A stretch of DNA of 52,477 nt from JBEIHX01 sp040381075. Its GTDB lineage: Bacteria > Pseudomonadota > Alphaproteobacteria > Caulobacterales > Aquidulcibacteraceae. Under the pieces are notes generated by a model that worked only from the letters and a program-made list of their open reading frames with translations, was not told where the DNA came from and ran no database searches. Position 1 is the stretch's first letter, and the number at the start of each line of letters is the position of its first letter. The stretch is taken from assembly GCA_040381075.1 (NCBI GenBank), contig JBEIHX010000027.1:1-52477 (forward strand), read 5' to 3'. Both the position numbers and the translations under genes were made by a program. This document shows positions 15,724 through 23,526 of this stretch, in pieces.

Positions 15724-15936
15724 TCAAGGCCCGGGTCTTCCCTGACCCGTTTTGATGCCCGCGAGGTTCAACGCATGAATGGCGAGGACCACGAGGCAGC
15801 CCAGCGCGATCATTTCGAGCAGCCGGTCAGGGATCAGGTTGGGCTTCAGGGGGTCGCGCGTCCGGCGCGCGATGAGCGCGATGGCCCACAGTGCAGCGCA
15901 CCCCAGCGCGGCCAATCCGGTCGCCGTCCATCCCAC
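15724..15936 (-). CDS. Small two-helix membrane protein
   Basis: A 70-residue predicted protein with two hydrophobic helices (residues ~4-23 and ~41-60) separated by a basic, Pro-containing loop (ARRTRDPLKPNLIPDR), suggesting a hairpin in the inner membrane. I do not recognise a family. GGAGGGGGC and GGTGGG precede the ATG. It converges with the PDZ-hydrolase gene (78-bp spacer) and lies downstream of the SixA-like gene on the same strand, with the 47-bp duplication between them. Confidence 0.6.
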   Translation of the reverse strand: MGWTATGLAALGCAALWAIALIARRTRDPLKPNLIPDRLLEMIALGCLVVLAIHALNLAGIKTGQGRPGP

Positions 15937-15950
15937 CAGCCTGCCCCCTC

Positions 15951-16044
15951 CTCTGGCGCGGGGCTCACCCGCGCCGCGCCCTCAGGCGCGTCCCCCCCTC
16001 TGGCGCGGGACTCACCCGCGCCGCGCCCTCAGGCGCGTCCCCAT
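15951..16044. repeat. Two tandem 47-bp units, each with two hairpins
   Basis: Positions 15951-15997 and 15998-16044 are the same 47-bp sequence with one mismatch. Each unit contains an 8-bp perfect stem (ggcgcggg / cccgcgcc, five-base loop, 15955-15975 in copy 1) followed by a 6-bp stem (cgcgcc / ggcgcg, four-base loop). The array sits between two same-strand genes, a position where REP/BIME-like elements occur. A shorter piece (gcgccctcaggcgcgtc) reappears at 9226-9242. Confidence 0.85.
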
Positions 16045-16200
16045 CGGCGCATGTTCAGGAGTGCATCCCATAGGCGACCTGTCGGTCCGGGGCGAGGGTG
16101 AATGCGCTACGGCCTGCAGGTCTCCGGATGCGGAGCAGCGCCGCCGTGGCCGGCGCTGTCCGCCAGGTTCGTTCCCCGAGGCGTCGCCCGCGGCTGCTGC

Positions 16201-16722
16201 TCACCCATGATCGCGCGGCACGAAATAGGCCGTCAGTCGGGGGGCGTGTTCGGCTGACAGATCAAATACCGCGCAGCCTGAGGTGGGCATGTCGCCGGTG
16301 AGCGCCCGCGCCGGCGGATCATGGGCGCCGCCGCCTTCGCGCAGCAGGGCGACGGCGAAGTCGTGCACGCCGGGGTTGTGCGCGACCACCATGACCGTGG
16401 TGCGCAGCGCGCCGTGTTCGACGCATGCGGCGCGCAGTCTCGGCGCAGCTGCGTCATAGAGGCTGTCCAGAAACACAGGCGCCGCGTCCGGGAACGCCGC
16501 AGCGACGGCCTGCCATGTCTGGCGGGTGCGCAACGCCGCCGACACGAGCACGATGTCGGGGCGCACATCAATGTCGACGAGGCGTGTCGCGATGTCTGCG
16601 GCGTCGCGCCATCCGCGTGGCGCGAGGGCGCGATCGTAATCAAGCGACGCCATGGCGCGCTGTTCGGCCTTGGCGTGCCGCATGATCACCAGCCGGTGCA
16701 AATGATCGAGGTCGCCGCGCAT
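16201..16722 (-). CDS. SixA-like histidine phosphatase
   Basis: A predicted 173-residue member of histidine phosphatase branch 1, small subgroup (SixA type). The catalytic RHG-like motif is RHAK (R15, H16) and the second catalytic His is H115 in VAHNPGVHDF; LVSAALRTRQTW carries a further phosphate-binding Arg. E. coli SixA dephosphorylates phosphohistidine of a phosphotransfer protein, and other members act on small phosphates; the target here is unknown. The ATG at 16722 gives the normal family N-terminus; the open frame extends to 16947 through antisense of the neighbouring gene and is rejected. It is divergent from the peroxiredoxin-like gene with 106 bp between starts. Confidence 0.87.
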   Translation of the reverse strand: MRGDLDHLHRLVIMRHAKAEQRAMASLDYDRALAPRGWRDAADIATRLVDIDVRPDIVLVSAALRTRQTWQAVAAAFPDAAPVFLDSLYDAAAPRLRAACVEHGALRTTVMVVAHNPGVHDFAVALLREGGGAHDPPARALTGDMPTSGCAVFDLSAEHAPRLTAYFVPRDHG

Positions 16723-16828
16723 GGTTCGTGCTTTCCGCTCGCCAACCAGGGCATACCGGCTGGCGCGCATCGGGGTTCTGGCATATGACCGCGCCGGCCC
16801 CCTCAGCGGGGGCGGCAGGACGCTGGTC

Positions 16829-17296
16829 ATGGCCGTTTTTCCCGGCGCGCGTGTGGCGGATTTTGAACAGGATTCGACCCTCGGGCGCATCCATTTTCCC
16901 CACTGGGCCGGCGCCGACTGGGTGCTGGTGCTTGGTTGCCCGAGCACCCATAACGCACTCAGTCAGACACAGATCGGCGCCGCCGCCCGCCTCGAACCGG
17001 TGTTCGCAGCCCGGCGGGTCAGGCTGCTCGTACGCTCGAACGGAAGCCTGTCCCATCATCTTGATTGGCTGGCCGCGATCGAGACCGCACAGAACGTCAG
17101 TGTCGAGTTTCCGATCCTGGCCGATGTGGACGCCCGCGCGGCGTGCGCGCTGGGTTTGGGGGAGGCGCCGGATGAGGCGCGCCTCGCCATACTGGTCGAT
17201 CCCGCGCGGGTGGTCCGCGCCGTATTCGCCTATCCGGCCGAAGCGGCTCTCAACTTTGACGAGATCCTGCGTCTCCTGGACGCGATAGCTCCCTGA
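16829..17296 (+). CDS. Peroxiredoxin-fold protein (Prx6-like) lacking the peroxidatic cysteine and C-terminal domain
   Basis: A predicted 155-residue protein that follows the AhpC-TSA domain of 1-Cys (Prx6-type) peroxiredoxins: FPGARVADFEQDSTLGRIHF, then DWVLVLGCPSTHNALSQTQIG, HHLDWLAAIE, VEFPILAD and NFDEILRLLDAI. Aligned with the usual HPADFTPVCTTELG block, the peroxidatic Cys position is S45 and the Thr of the PxxxT motif is N42. The only Cys nearby is C37, one residue before the conserved Pro. The family's C-terminal 1-cysPrx_C domain (about 60 residues) is absent. Peroxidase activity is therefore not expected; a binding or regulatory role is possible. The ATG at 16829 follows GCAGGACG and starts at the family N-terminus; the frame is open back to 16721. 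Confidence 0.75.
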   Translation: MAVFPGARVADFEQDSTLGRIHFPHWAGADWVLVLGCPSTHNALSQTQIGAAARLEPVFAARRVRLLVRSNGSLSHHLDWLAAIETAQNVSVEFPILADVDARAACALGLGEAPDEARLAILVDPARVVRAVFAYPAEAALNFDEILRLLDAIAP

Positions 17297-17629
17297 TGGC
17301 GCTGGCAGGGCGCCAGGATAGGGGGATGCGGTGAGGCGGTCTGGCGCGGTTTTGGCCTGCTCAGTGATGATCTGCCCGGCCAGGACCTGCCAATCGGGGT
17401 CTGCAGCACGGCGCTGCGCGCCGGCTGCCTCGCCGCCAGGCGTTCGGTCTGGTCCAAGGTCGTTCACGGATGGCGGCCAATGGGCCCGCATCCAAAGGAG
17501 CCGCCCGCAGGACTTTGCGCGCGCGATGAGACTCGCGCCCGAATGCATGCCGGTTTCAGGCGTCGCCGCGTCCGGTGCTGCGCATCGGCGCGATGCCTGC
17601 ATCCTTTCAAAACGTCGGTTGGCGGATTT
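17297..17629. other. 333-bp convergent intergenic region, nothing recognised
   Basis: Lies between the ends of the peroxiredoxin-like gene and pyrD. The open frames present (for example 17331-17690) have no hydrophobic core, family motif or ribosome site. No repeat array was found. It may be a decayed gene or simply spacer. Confidence 0.4.
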
Positions 17630-18640
17630 TCATCCCTGCTGCGGCCGGTCGAGTTCATGCAGGATACGCCCTATCAAGGCCGGTCCCTGAAGCGCCAGCG
17701 CCGAATAGAGCTGCACGGCGCGCGCGCCGGCTGCAAATTTGGCGCGCACATCATCTGCGCAGGCGATCCCGCCAACCCCGATCAGGGCGAGCCGGCCTTC
17801 CACATGGTCTGAGAAGGCCTTGAGCACACGGGTGGACGGCGCCAGCAGTGGTTTGCCTGACAGCCCCCCGGTTTCGGCTTTATGGGTGCTGACGAGGCTA
17901 TCCGGGCGTGCGGTCGTCGTGTTCGACACGATCAGGCCGTCAATCCCCGACTGCAGGGTGACGGCTGAGATTTCCGCGATCTGCGCCTCGTCGAGATCCG
18001 GCGCGACCTTGAGGAAAAGCGGCGCCCGGCCGGACTTCAGTGCACGACAGGCGCACACGCGCTCCAGCAGGGCCTCGAGCGCGCCTCGATCCTGCAGACC
18101 GCGCAGACCCGGCGTGTTGGGCGAAGAGATGTTGATGGTGAAATAGCTGGCGAGCCCCCACAGCCGATCCAGGCCCGTCACATAATCGCCGCTGCGGTCC
18201 TCGCTGTCCTTGTTGGCCCCCAGATTGGCGCCGACGACGCCGGTGTGACCGCGCGCCAGACGCGTTTCCAGGCGGCGGGCGAATGCTTCAAGGCCAGCGT
18301 TGTTGAAGCCCATGCGGTTGATGACGGCCCCGTCCCGGACAAGGCGGAACAGGCGTGGGCGCGGATTTCCGGCCTGAGGGCGCGGCGTCACCGTGCCGCA
18401 TTCGACGAAACCGAAGCCGGCGCGCAGCATCGCGTCCGGCGCCTGCGCGTTCTTGTCAAACCCGGCTGCGAGGCCCAGCGGGTTTGGCAGGTTCAGCCCT
18501 GCGAGGTCCACGCGCAGCGCGCCGCCTGCAGGCGCCGCCCGGGGACCCAGTCCCAGGGCCAGAGCGCGGATCGCAAGGTTGTGCGCGTCTTCCGGATCCA
18601 GCAGGCGCAAGCCGCGTGCGGCGAGGTCAGCCAGGCTCAT
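17630..18640 (-). CDS. pyrD: Dihydroorotate dehydrogenase (quinone), class 2
   Basis: A predicted 336-residue flavoenzyme that oxidises dihydroorotate to orotate in pyrimidine synthesis and passes electrons to membrane quinone. The class 2 N-terminal helical extension is present (LAARGLRLLDPEDAHNLAIRAL). FMN and substrate motifs are in order: GLAAGFDKNAQ (~57-67), GTVTPRPQAGNPRPRLFRL, INRMGFNN, NISSPNTPGLRGLQ, FLKVAPDLD, IVSNTT, GGLSGKPLLAPST and GVGGI near residue 291. The length is normal. Its ATG overlaps the DUF952 stop by four bases, so the two are probably translated from one message. Confidence 0.96.
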   Translation of the reverse strand: MSLADLAARGLRLLDPEDAHNLAIRALALGLGPRAAPAGGALRVDLAGLNLPNPLGLAAGFDKNAQAPDAMLRAGFGFVECGTVTPRPQAGNPRPRLFRLVRDGAVINRMGFNNAGLEAFARRLETRLARGHTGVVGANLGANKDSEDRSGDYVTGLDRLWGLASYFTINISSPNTPGLRGLQDRGALEALLERVCACRALKSGRAPLFLKVAPDLDEAQIAEISAVTLQSGIDGLIVSNTTTARPDSLVSTHKAETGGLSGKPLLAPSTRVLKAFSDHVEGRLALIGVGGIACADDVRAKFAAGARAVQLYSALALQGPALIGRILHELDRPQQG

Positions 18641-18972
18641 GAGGCGGCCAGCTCCGGCCAGACGCCGTTCTGATCACGTGCGAGGAGGGTGCGGGATCTG
18701 GCCAGATCAAGCTGAAGGACGCCGTAGAGATGCGGAAACAGCGCACCGCCGCGTGACGGCTCGAAGCGCAGCTCCGGTCCGAGCTCGGCCGCGTCAAATC
18801 CGAGCACCCAGACCCGGTTCACGTCGCTGAAATGCAGCGCCAGCGTGGGGGCGACCTGATCGTGGGCGGAGAGGTGCACATAGCCGTCGACGATATCGGC
18901 CGGGGCGCCGGGATAGGGACCATGCAGCGGTTCTTCCGCCCGCAGGATCTTGAACACAAGATGAGCACTCAT
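18637..18972 (-). CDS. DUF952 family protein
   Basis: A predicted 111-residue DUF952 protein: the core HLVFKILRAEE, DGYVHLSAHDQV, WVLGFDAAELG, LRFEPSRGGALFPHLYG and the final block match the family, whose fold resembles ADP-ribosyltransferase-like enzymes; no activity is established. It is first in a two-gene unit with pyrD (ATGA overlap), which suggests, but does not prove, a link to pyrimidine metabolism. The ATG at 18972 opens MSAHLVFK, the expected start. Confidence 0.85.
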   Translation of the reverse strand: MSAHLVFKILRAEEPLHGPYPGAPADIVDGYVHLSAHDQVAPTLALHFSDVNRVWVLGFDAAELGPELRFEPSRGGALFPHLYGVLQLDLARSRTLLARDQNGVWPELAAS

Positions 18973-19154
18973 ACGCCAAACCTAATGCGCGCCGACCATT
19001 CCGGCGACATGTCGTGAGGGCATGACTGCAGCGTAATCGCGCGGGCGGATGCGAACACTGTCCCCGACCCGCCGTCCGGGGCGGGCGGTCGATACACGCC
19101 CGTGGCCGCGTTGCTGCGCACGGATCCGGATGGGCGTCCACAGGCCTGGGCGGT

Positions 19155-19976
19155 TCAGGACAGCCCCTGTGCGACCAGGCGGCGCAGCGCCGTGTCGTCC
19201 TGCGCGTCCAGGGCGGCCAGCAGGCGGGCCGAATGCTCCTGCATCGCCTGATCGAAGGCCGACCCGGTCGGACTGGCGAGGGCTGCTGTGAGCACCGCAC
19301 GCGCCCTGGAACGATATCGCGGTGCGTTGAGCGCCAGCAGTGCTAGCCCGTACTGGTAGGCGATGGCTGGATCGGCAGGGGCGAGGGCGAGGGCGCGCTC
19401 GTAGGCGTCCATGCCAGACTTCAGGCTGGCCCCGATCATGCGCGCCGCCAGGTCAGGCGCGCGCCGCACGATTTCAAGATTCCACGCGCCTTTGACGGCG
19501 TGCGCCCAGGCGTTTTCCGGCGCGAGCGCCAGCACGCCCTCAAACAGCGTGCGTCCCTGGCCCATGTAGTCCTGGGCGATCACTTCCGCGAGGCTGACGC
19601 GTCGCGCCTTGAGCCCTATGGCGATGGCAAGTTGAAGCTGCGTCTCAATGTTCGACGGGTCCAGAACGAGCGCCTGGCGCGCCGCATGTTCTGCGCGCAG
19701 CACCATATCCAGCGAACCCGCCTGCGGATCAGCAATGTAGGCCGCCAGGAGGGCGCGTGCGGTGGCGGTGAGATCGTCTGCGGGGTCAAGGCGCCCGGCC
19801 GCATTGGCGGCGTCCAGATAATGTCCCGTGGACCCAGCCCTGATCGGCGGTTCATGCGCACCTGCGACCCCGCTCCACACCGCCACACTGATGCAGGCGC
19901 CGCCAAGGCGCAGCGCCGCAGCGCGCCAGGGCGATATGGGCGGACCTTCGGCGGGACTGCATCTTGCCTGTTCCAT
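19155..19976 (-). CDS. Periplasmic TPR-like repeat protein
   Basis: A predicted 273-residue protein with a twin-part N-terminus: a short polar lead, then a hydrophobic signal segment (about residues 21-40, AALRLGGACISVAVWSGVAG) and a likely cleavage site before HEPP. The rest is alpha-helical repeats reminiscent of TPRs (HAARQALVLDPSNIETQLQL, FEGVLALAPENAWAHAVKG, YERALALAPADPAIAYQYG). No enzymatic motif is seen; a scaffolding role in the envelope is inferred. The ATG at 19976 is preceded by GCGAGGC; the frame runs upstream into a tandem array, which I exclude. Confidence 0.7.
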   Translation of the reverse strand: MEQARCSPAEGPPISPWRAAALRLGGACISVAVWSGVAGAHEPPIRAGSTGHYLDAANAAGRLDPADDLTATARALLAAYIADPQAGSLDMVLRAEHAARQALVLDPSNIETQLQLAIAIGLKARRVSLAEVIAQDYMGQGRTLFEGVLALAPENAWAHAVKGAWNLEIVRRAPDLAARMIGASLKSGMDAYERALALAPADPAIAYQYGLALLALNAPRYRSRARAVLTAALASPTGSAFDQAMQEHSARLLAALDAQDDTALRRLVAQGLS

Positions 19977-20514
19977 GCTCGGCCTCGCATGCTGGCGCGG
20001 GGATGATGCGGCCTGTGGCGGCGGCCCGCAAGCGGCTGCGCCGTCTTCTGTGGCCGCGCCTTCTCCGGGCGCCTGAATCCGCGGACCTGGATCCGGGCGC
20101 CTGAATCCGGGCGCCTGAATCCGGGCGCCTGAATCCGGGAGCCTGAATCCGGGAGCAAGCATTCACGCGTCCGCGGATGTTCATCGCGGACGCCGGCGTG
20201 CGCGCAGGCCGCCGGCCTTGTCCGGTGCGGGCTTTCTGCACTGTGTCGGGTGAATGTGGCGACACCGCGCCGCACGGGGCGTGCGTGGCGGCTGCGCCGT
20301 GGGAACAGCGCGGGCGCGGCGCACCCTTGACCGCTGCTGTGCGCCATTTGCATGGTGCCTTCGCGCAGGCGGGTGGTTCGCAGGCTCGCCCGTCGCGTGC
20401 GTGTGGGCGTCTGTCCAGCGTCCCTGCGACGTGGTCAGGACTGGTCGGCCAGGACCTGGCGGGAATGACCGGGCAGGCAGGGCCTGGCGGACACGGCTTG
20501 AGCGAGGGGCTGCA
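19977..20514. other. 538-bp divergent intergenic region
   Basis: Separates the leftward TPR gene and the rightward aldehyde dehydrogenase gene, so it should carry two promoters. It holds the seven-copy array at 20063-20160. The part from 20161 to 20514 shows no gene and no clear promoter motif that I can support. Confidence 0.5.
20063..20160. repeat. Tandem array: seven 14-bp units
   Basis: Seven consecutive 14-mers fill 98 bp. The middle three (20091-20132) are identical, atccgggcgcctga; the next two replace one base (atccgggagc...), and the first two are more diverged. Identity is highest in the centre and decays to both ends, the pattern expected of recent internal expansion. Confidence 0.88.
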
Positions 20515-22005
20515 ATGACAACGCAAGATCTGCTGGCGCGCCTAGGCGTCATCGCGGCGCCCGGACTTGGGTCGCATTCGCCGATTGACGGGGCCTGGCT
20601 TGGCAGCGTGTCCCTTGATGACGCACACCAGGCTGGCGCCAGAATCGCCCGCGCGCAGTCCGCCTTTCACGCCTGGCGCGCGGTTCCTGCTCCGCGCAGG
20701 GGCGAATTCGTGCGCCTCTGGGGGGAGGTGCTGCGCGGGCGCAAAGGCGACCTTGGTCTCCTGGTGACGCTGGAGAACGGCAAGATCCTTTCTGAGGGGC
20801 TCGGCGAAGTACAGGAGATGATCGACGTCTGCGACTTCGCCGTCGGACTGTCCCGCCAGCTCTATGGTTTGACGATGCCCTCGGAGAGGCCCGGCCACCA
20901 CCTGCTGGAGCGCTGGCATCCGCTGGGTCCGGTTGGGGTCATTTCCGCCTTCAATTTTCCCGTCGCGGTATTCGCCTGGAATGCGGCTCTCGCTCTGGTG
21001 TGCGGGGACAGCGTGGTTTGGAAGCCGTCTGAAAAGACGCCGCTGACCGCCGCCGCCGTACGCGTGACGATTGAGGAGGCCTGTCGCGCCTTTGGGCCTG
21101 ATGCGCCTGAGGGTCTGGTCGAGGTGGTTCAGGGCGGCCCTGACCTCGGCGCGCTTATCGCCGGCGATCCGCGCATTGCACTTGTCTCCGCAACGGGATC
21201 GACCCGGATGGGAAAGTCCGTCGCTGCAGCGGCGGCGGGCGGTCTCAAACGCACACTTCTGGAGCTGGGCGGCAACGCCGCCATGATTGTGCGTCCCTCA
21301 GCCGATCTGGACCTCGCCCTTCGCGCGATAACGTTCTCCGCCGTCGGCACTGCGGGCCAGCGCTGCACCACCCTGCGCCGACTGATCGTCCACAGCGCTG
21401 TCGCCGATGAACTTCTGGCCAGGCTGAAGCGGGTCTATGCAACGCTGCGCGTGGGAGATCCGCGCAACCCCGACGTATTGGTTGGTCCACTGATAGATGG
21501 ACATGCTTTCGAGGCGATGCGGGCGGCCCTTGATGCGGCGCGTCGTGAGGGCGGGGTGGTTTTTGGCGGCGAGCGCGTCGCCTGCAATACGGCGCCTCAG
21601 GCCTATTACGTCCGCCCCGCGATCGTGGAAATGCCCTCTCAGACGCAAACCGTTCGCAGCGAAACATTCGCCCCGATTCTTTATGTGCTGCGCGAGGATG
21701 ATTTCGACGCCGCCATCGCGTTGCAGAACGGGGTCGCGCAGGGCCTTTCCTCGGCGATCTTCACGACCGACATGCGTGAAAGCGAACGCTTCCTGTCCGC
21801 CCTTGGCTCGGATTGCGGTATCGCCAACGCCAACACGGGATCGTCCGGTGCTGAGATCGGCGGCGCATTCGGCGGTGAAAAGGAGACCGGCGGAGGGCGC
21901 GAGAGCGGATCTGACGCCTGGAAGGCCTACATGCGCCGTCAGACGCAGGTTGTGAATTATTCGCGCGCCCTGCCCCTCGCCCAGGGCGTCTCCTTCGATA
22001 TCTGA
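20515..22005 (+). CDS. Aldehyde dehydrogenase, ALDH7 type (alpha-aminoadipic semialdehyde dehydrogenase-like)
   Basis: A predicted 496-residue NAD-dependent aldehyde dehydrogenase. The general base is E250 in TLLELGGN and the nucleophile C284 in GTAGQRCTTLRRL. The ALDH7 (antiquitin/piperideine-6-carboxylate dehydrogenase) branch is indicated by SHSPIDGAWLG at the N-terminus and the C-terminal NTGSSGAEIGGAFGGEKETG run with SDAWKAYMRRQTQVVNYS. ALDH7 enzymes oxidise the lysine-catabolic intermediate aminoadipate semialdehyde. Start at 20515 after GAGGGG. It converges on an acyl-CoA dehydrogenase gene 15 bp away; lysine catabolism followed by acyl-CoA oxidation is a plausible but unproven context. 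Confidence 0.88.
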   Translation: MTTQDLLARLGVIAAPGLGSHSPIDGAWLGSVSLDDAHQAGARIARAQSAFHAWRAVPAPRRGEFVRLWGEVLRGRKGDLGLLVTLENGKILSEGLGEVQEMIDVCDFAVGLSRQLYGLTMPSERPGHHLLERWHPLGPVGVISAFNFPVAVFAWNAALALVCGDSVVWKPSEKTPLTAAAVRVTIEEACRAFGPDAPEGLVEVVQGGPDLGALIAGDPRIALVSATGSTRMGKSVAAAAAGGLKRTLLELGGNAAMIVRPSADLDLALRAITFSAVGTAGQRCTTLRRLIVHSAVADELLARLKRVYATLRVGDPRNPDVLVGPLIDGHAFEAMRAALDAARREGGVVFGGERVACNTAPQAYYVRPAIVEMPSQTQTVRSETFAPILYVLREDDFDAAIALQNGVAQGLSSAIFTTDMRESERFLSALGSDCGIANANTGSSGAEIGGAFGGEKETGGGRESGSDAWKAYMRRQTQVVNYSRALPLAQGVSFDI

Positions 22006-22020
22006 CGGCCCGCGACGGGG

Positions 22021-23154
22021 TTACAGCCCCATCAGGCGCGCATAGCGGTCGCGGTGAAAACCCGCCGAACCGTAGAGCGCCTCCTGGACGCGCGCACGCT
22101 TGAGATAGAGGCCCGCATCATGCTGATCCGTCATGCCGATGCCGCCGTGCATCTGTACCGTCTCGTTGCTGACCAGATGAAGCGTGTCAGCGGCGCGCGC
22201 CTTGGCGAGTGAGGCCCACTCGCGAATGTCATTGGCTCCATTGTCCAGTGCGTCCAGGGCCGCAACGATGCAGGATCGGGTGAGTTCGATTTCAACCAGC
22301 ATTTTCGCCGCCCGGTGCTGGAGCGCCTGGAACGAGCCTATGAGTTGGCCAAATTGCGTGCGCGTCTTGAGATAGTCCATGGTCATCTCAAATGCACTGT
22401 CGATCGCGCCCAGCATTTCAGCCGCCACCCCGATGCGCGACACGTCAAGCAGACGCTCGAGCGGCGCCATGCCTTCGTCGACGATGCCGAGGATCTGGCT
22501 CCCGTCCACAGCCACGGCGTCAAAATGGATGTCGGCGTAGCCGCGGCTGTCGACCGCCGCCAGCGGTCGCCGGGTCACGCCTGGCGCGTGCGCGTCGACA
22601 TAGAACAGCGTCAGTCCGTGCGCATCGCCGGGTTGGCCAGCGGTGCGTGCAGCGACGATCAGCAAATCGGCCGTGCCGCCATCGGCGACGAAGCGCTTCG
22701 TTCCTGACAGGCTCCAGCCAGACCCCGTTCGTCTGGCGGCCAGGGCGATTTTGACCGGATCATGGTGGGCGGCCTCGTCCACCGCCAGCGCCACGGTGAT
22801 GTCGCCGGCCGCGATCCTGGCGAGATAGGCGTCGCGTTCTGCGGGCTCTCCAGCGATCAGAAACGCCGATGCGCCGACCAGACCGGTTTGCAGCAGGGGC
22901 GACGCGGCCAGCGTGCGCCCGGCCGCTTCGAGCACCACGCCCATGGCCCGGAAACCCATTTCTGACCCGCCGTGCGCCTCAGGTATGAGTGCGCCGGGAA
23001 AGCCCATGGCGACGATCTCACTCCACAGGGCCTCGTCATACGGCCTGCGGGCTTCGCGGTTGGCCCGCAGGTTCGCGACGCCCGCCTTGTCCGCGAAAAA
23101 GCCGCGTGCGGAGTCTTTCAGGAGTTGCTGGTCTTCGGTCAGCGCGAGTGACAT
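22021..23154 (-). CDS. Acyl-CoA dehydrogenase family protein (short form)
   Basis: A predicted 377-residue FAD enzyme-family protein. The three-domain ACAD architecture is visible: N-terminal helices (LTEDQQLLKDSARGFFADK), a beta domain (SGTKRFVADGGTADLLIVAAR) and C-terminal helices (TRTQFGQLIGSFQALQHRAAKMLVEIE, VQMHGGIGMTDQHDAGLYLKRA). It is the smaller, more diverged partner of the dehydrogenase at 23527-24714; pairs like this form alpha2beta2 acyl-CoA dehydrogenases in steroid and side-chain degradation in actinobacteria and proteobacteria. In its pair-mate position, a complete catalytic Glu is not obvious here, consistent with such pairs sharing one active site. The ATG follows AGGGACG. 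Confidence 0.82.
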   Translation of the reverse strand: MSLALTEDQQLLKDSARGFFADKAGVANLRANREARRPYDEALWSEIVAMGFPGALIPEAHGGSEMGFRAMGVVLEAAGRTLAASPLLQTGLVGASAFLIAGEPAERDAYLARIAAGDITVALAVDEAAHHDPVKIALAARRTGSGWSLSGTKRFVADGGTADLLIVAARTAGQPGDAHGLTLFYVDAHAPGVTRRPLAAVDSRGYADIHFDAVAVDGSQILGIVDEGMAPLERLLDVSRIGVAAEMLGAIDSAFEMTMDYLKTRTQFGQLIGSFQALQHRAAKMLVEIELTRSCIVAALDALDNGANDIREWASLAKARAADTLHLVSNETVQMHGGIGMTDQHDAGLYLKRARVQEALYGSAGFHRDRYARLMGL

Positions 23155-23225
23155 GAGATGCGTCCCTTGATGTTACGGCATTGATGCTGAGGTTTGAAAT
23201 CCAGATTCTGCGTCGCGACACGATG

Positions 23226-23277
23226 GGTCCCCGCAGTTGGTCCCCGCAGTTGGTCCCCGCAGTTGGTCCCCGCAGTC
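23226..23277. repeat. Tandem array: four 13-bp units in a 372-bp spacer
   Basis: ggtccccgcagtt occurs three times in a row (23226-23264), and a fourth copy differs in its last base. The array lies in the 372-bp spacer (23155-23526) between two same-strand acyl-CoA dehydrogenase genes. I see no gene in the rest of the spacer. The long gap argues that the downstream gene has its own promoter, or that the spacer has grown by duplication. Confidence 0.87.
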
Positions 23278-23526
23278 CGGCCGGGACGGCTCGAACTTCG
23301 CTGGAGGCCGCCCGGCGCGCCCGTCATACAGCCATCCGAAGCGCCATCCCGTCGCCGTGCCCGGTTCGCCGACTGCGGTGGTCGCGCAGAAAGGGCTGCC
23401 CCGGATGCGCCCTGGCCACTGCGGTCGGCGCCCCTGCACCAGGTCCCACTGCAGTCAGTCCCGAGGCGAGCGCGCTTGAGGCGGCAGGACGGCAGCGCGG
23501 CGGCGCCTGTTATGCTGAGATGCTCC

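Noticed and set aside
17331..17690. 119-codon plus-strand frame between the peroxiredoxin-like gene and pyrD
   Set aside because: No family motif, no ribosome site, and it runs into the pyrD 3' end in antisense.
20254..20514. N-terminal extension of the ALDH7 gene to 20254
   Set aside because: The extra residues are Arg/Gly/Cys-rich and non-homologous; the ATG at 20515 has GAGGGG and matches the family start.
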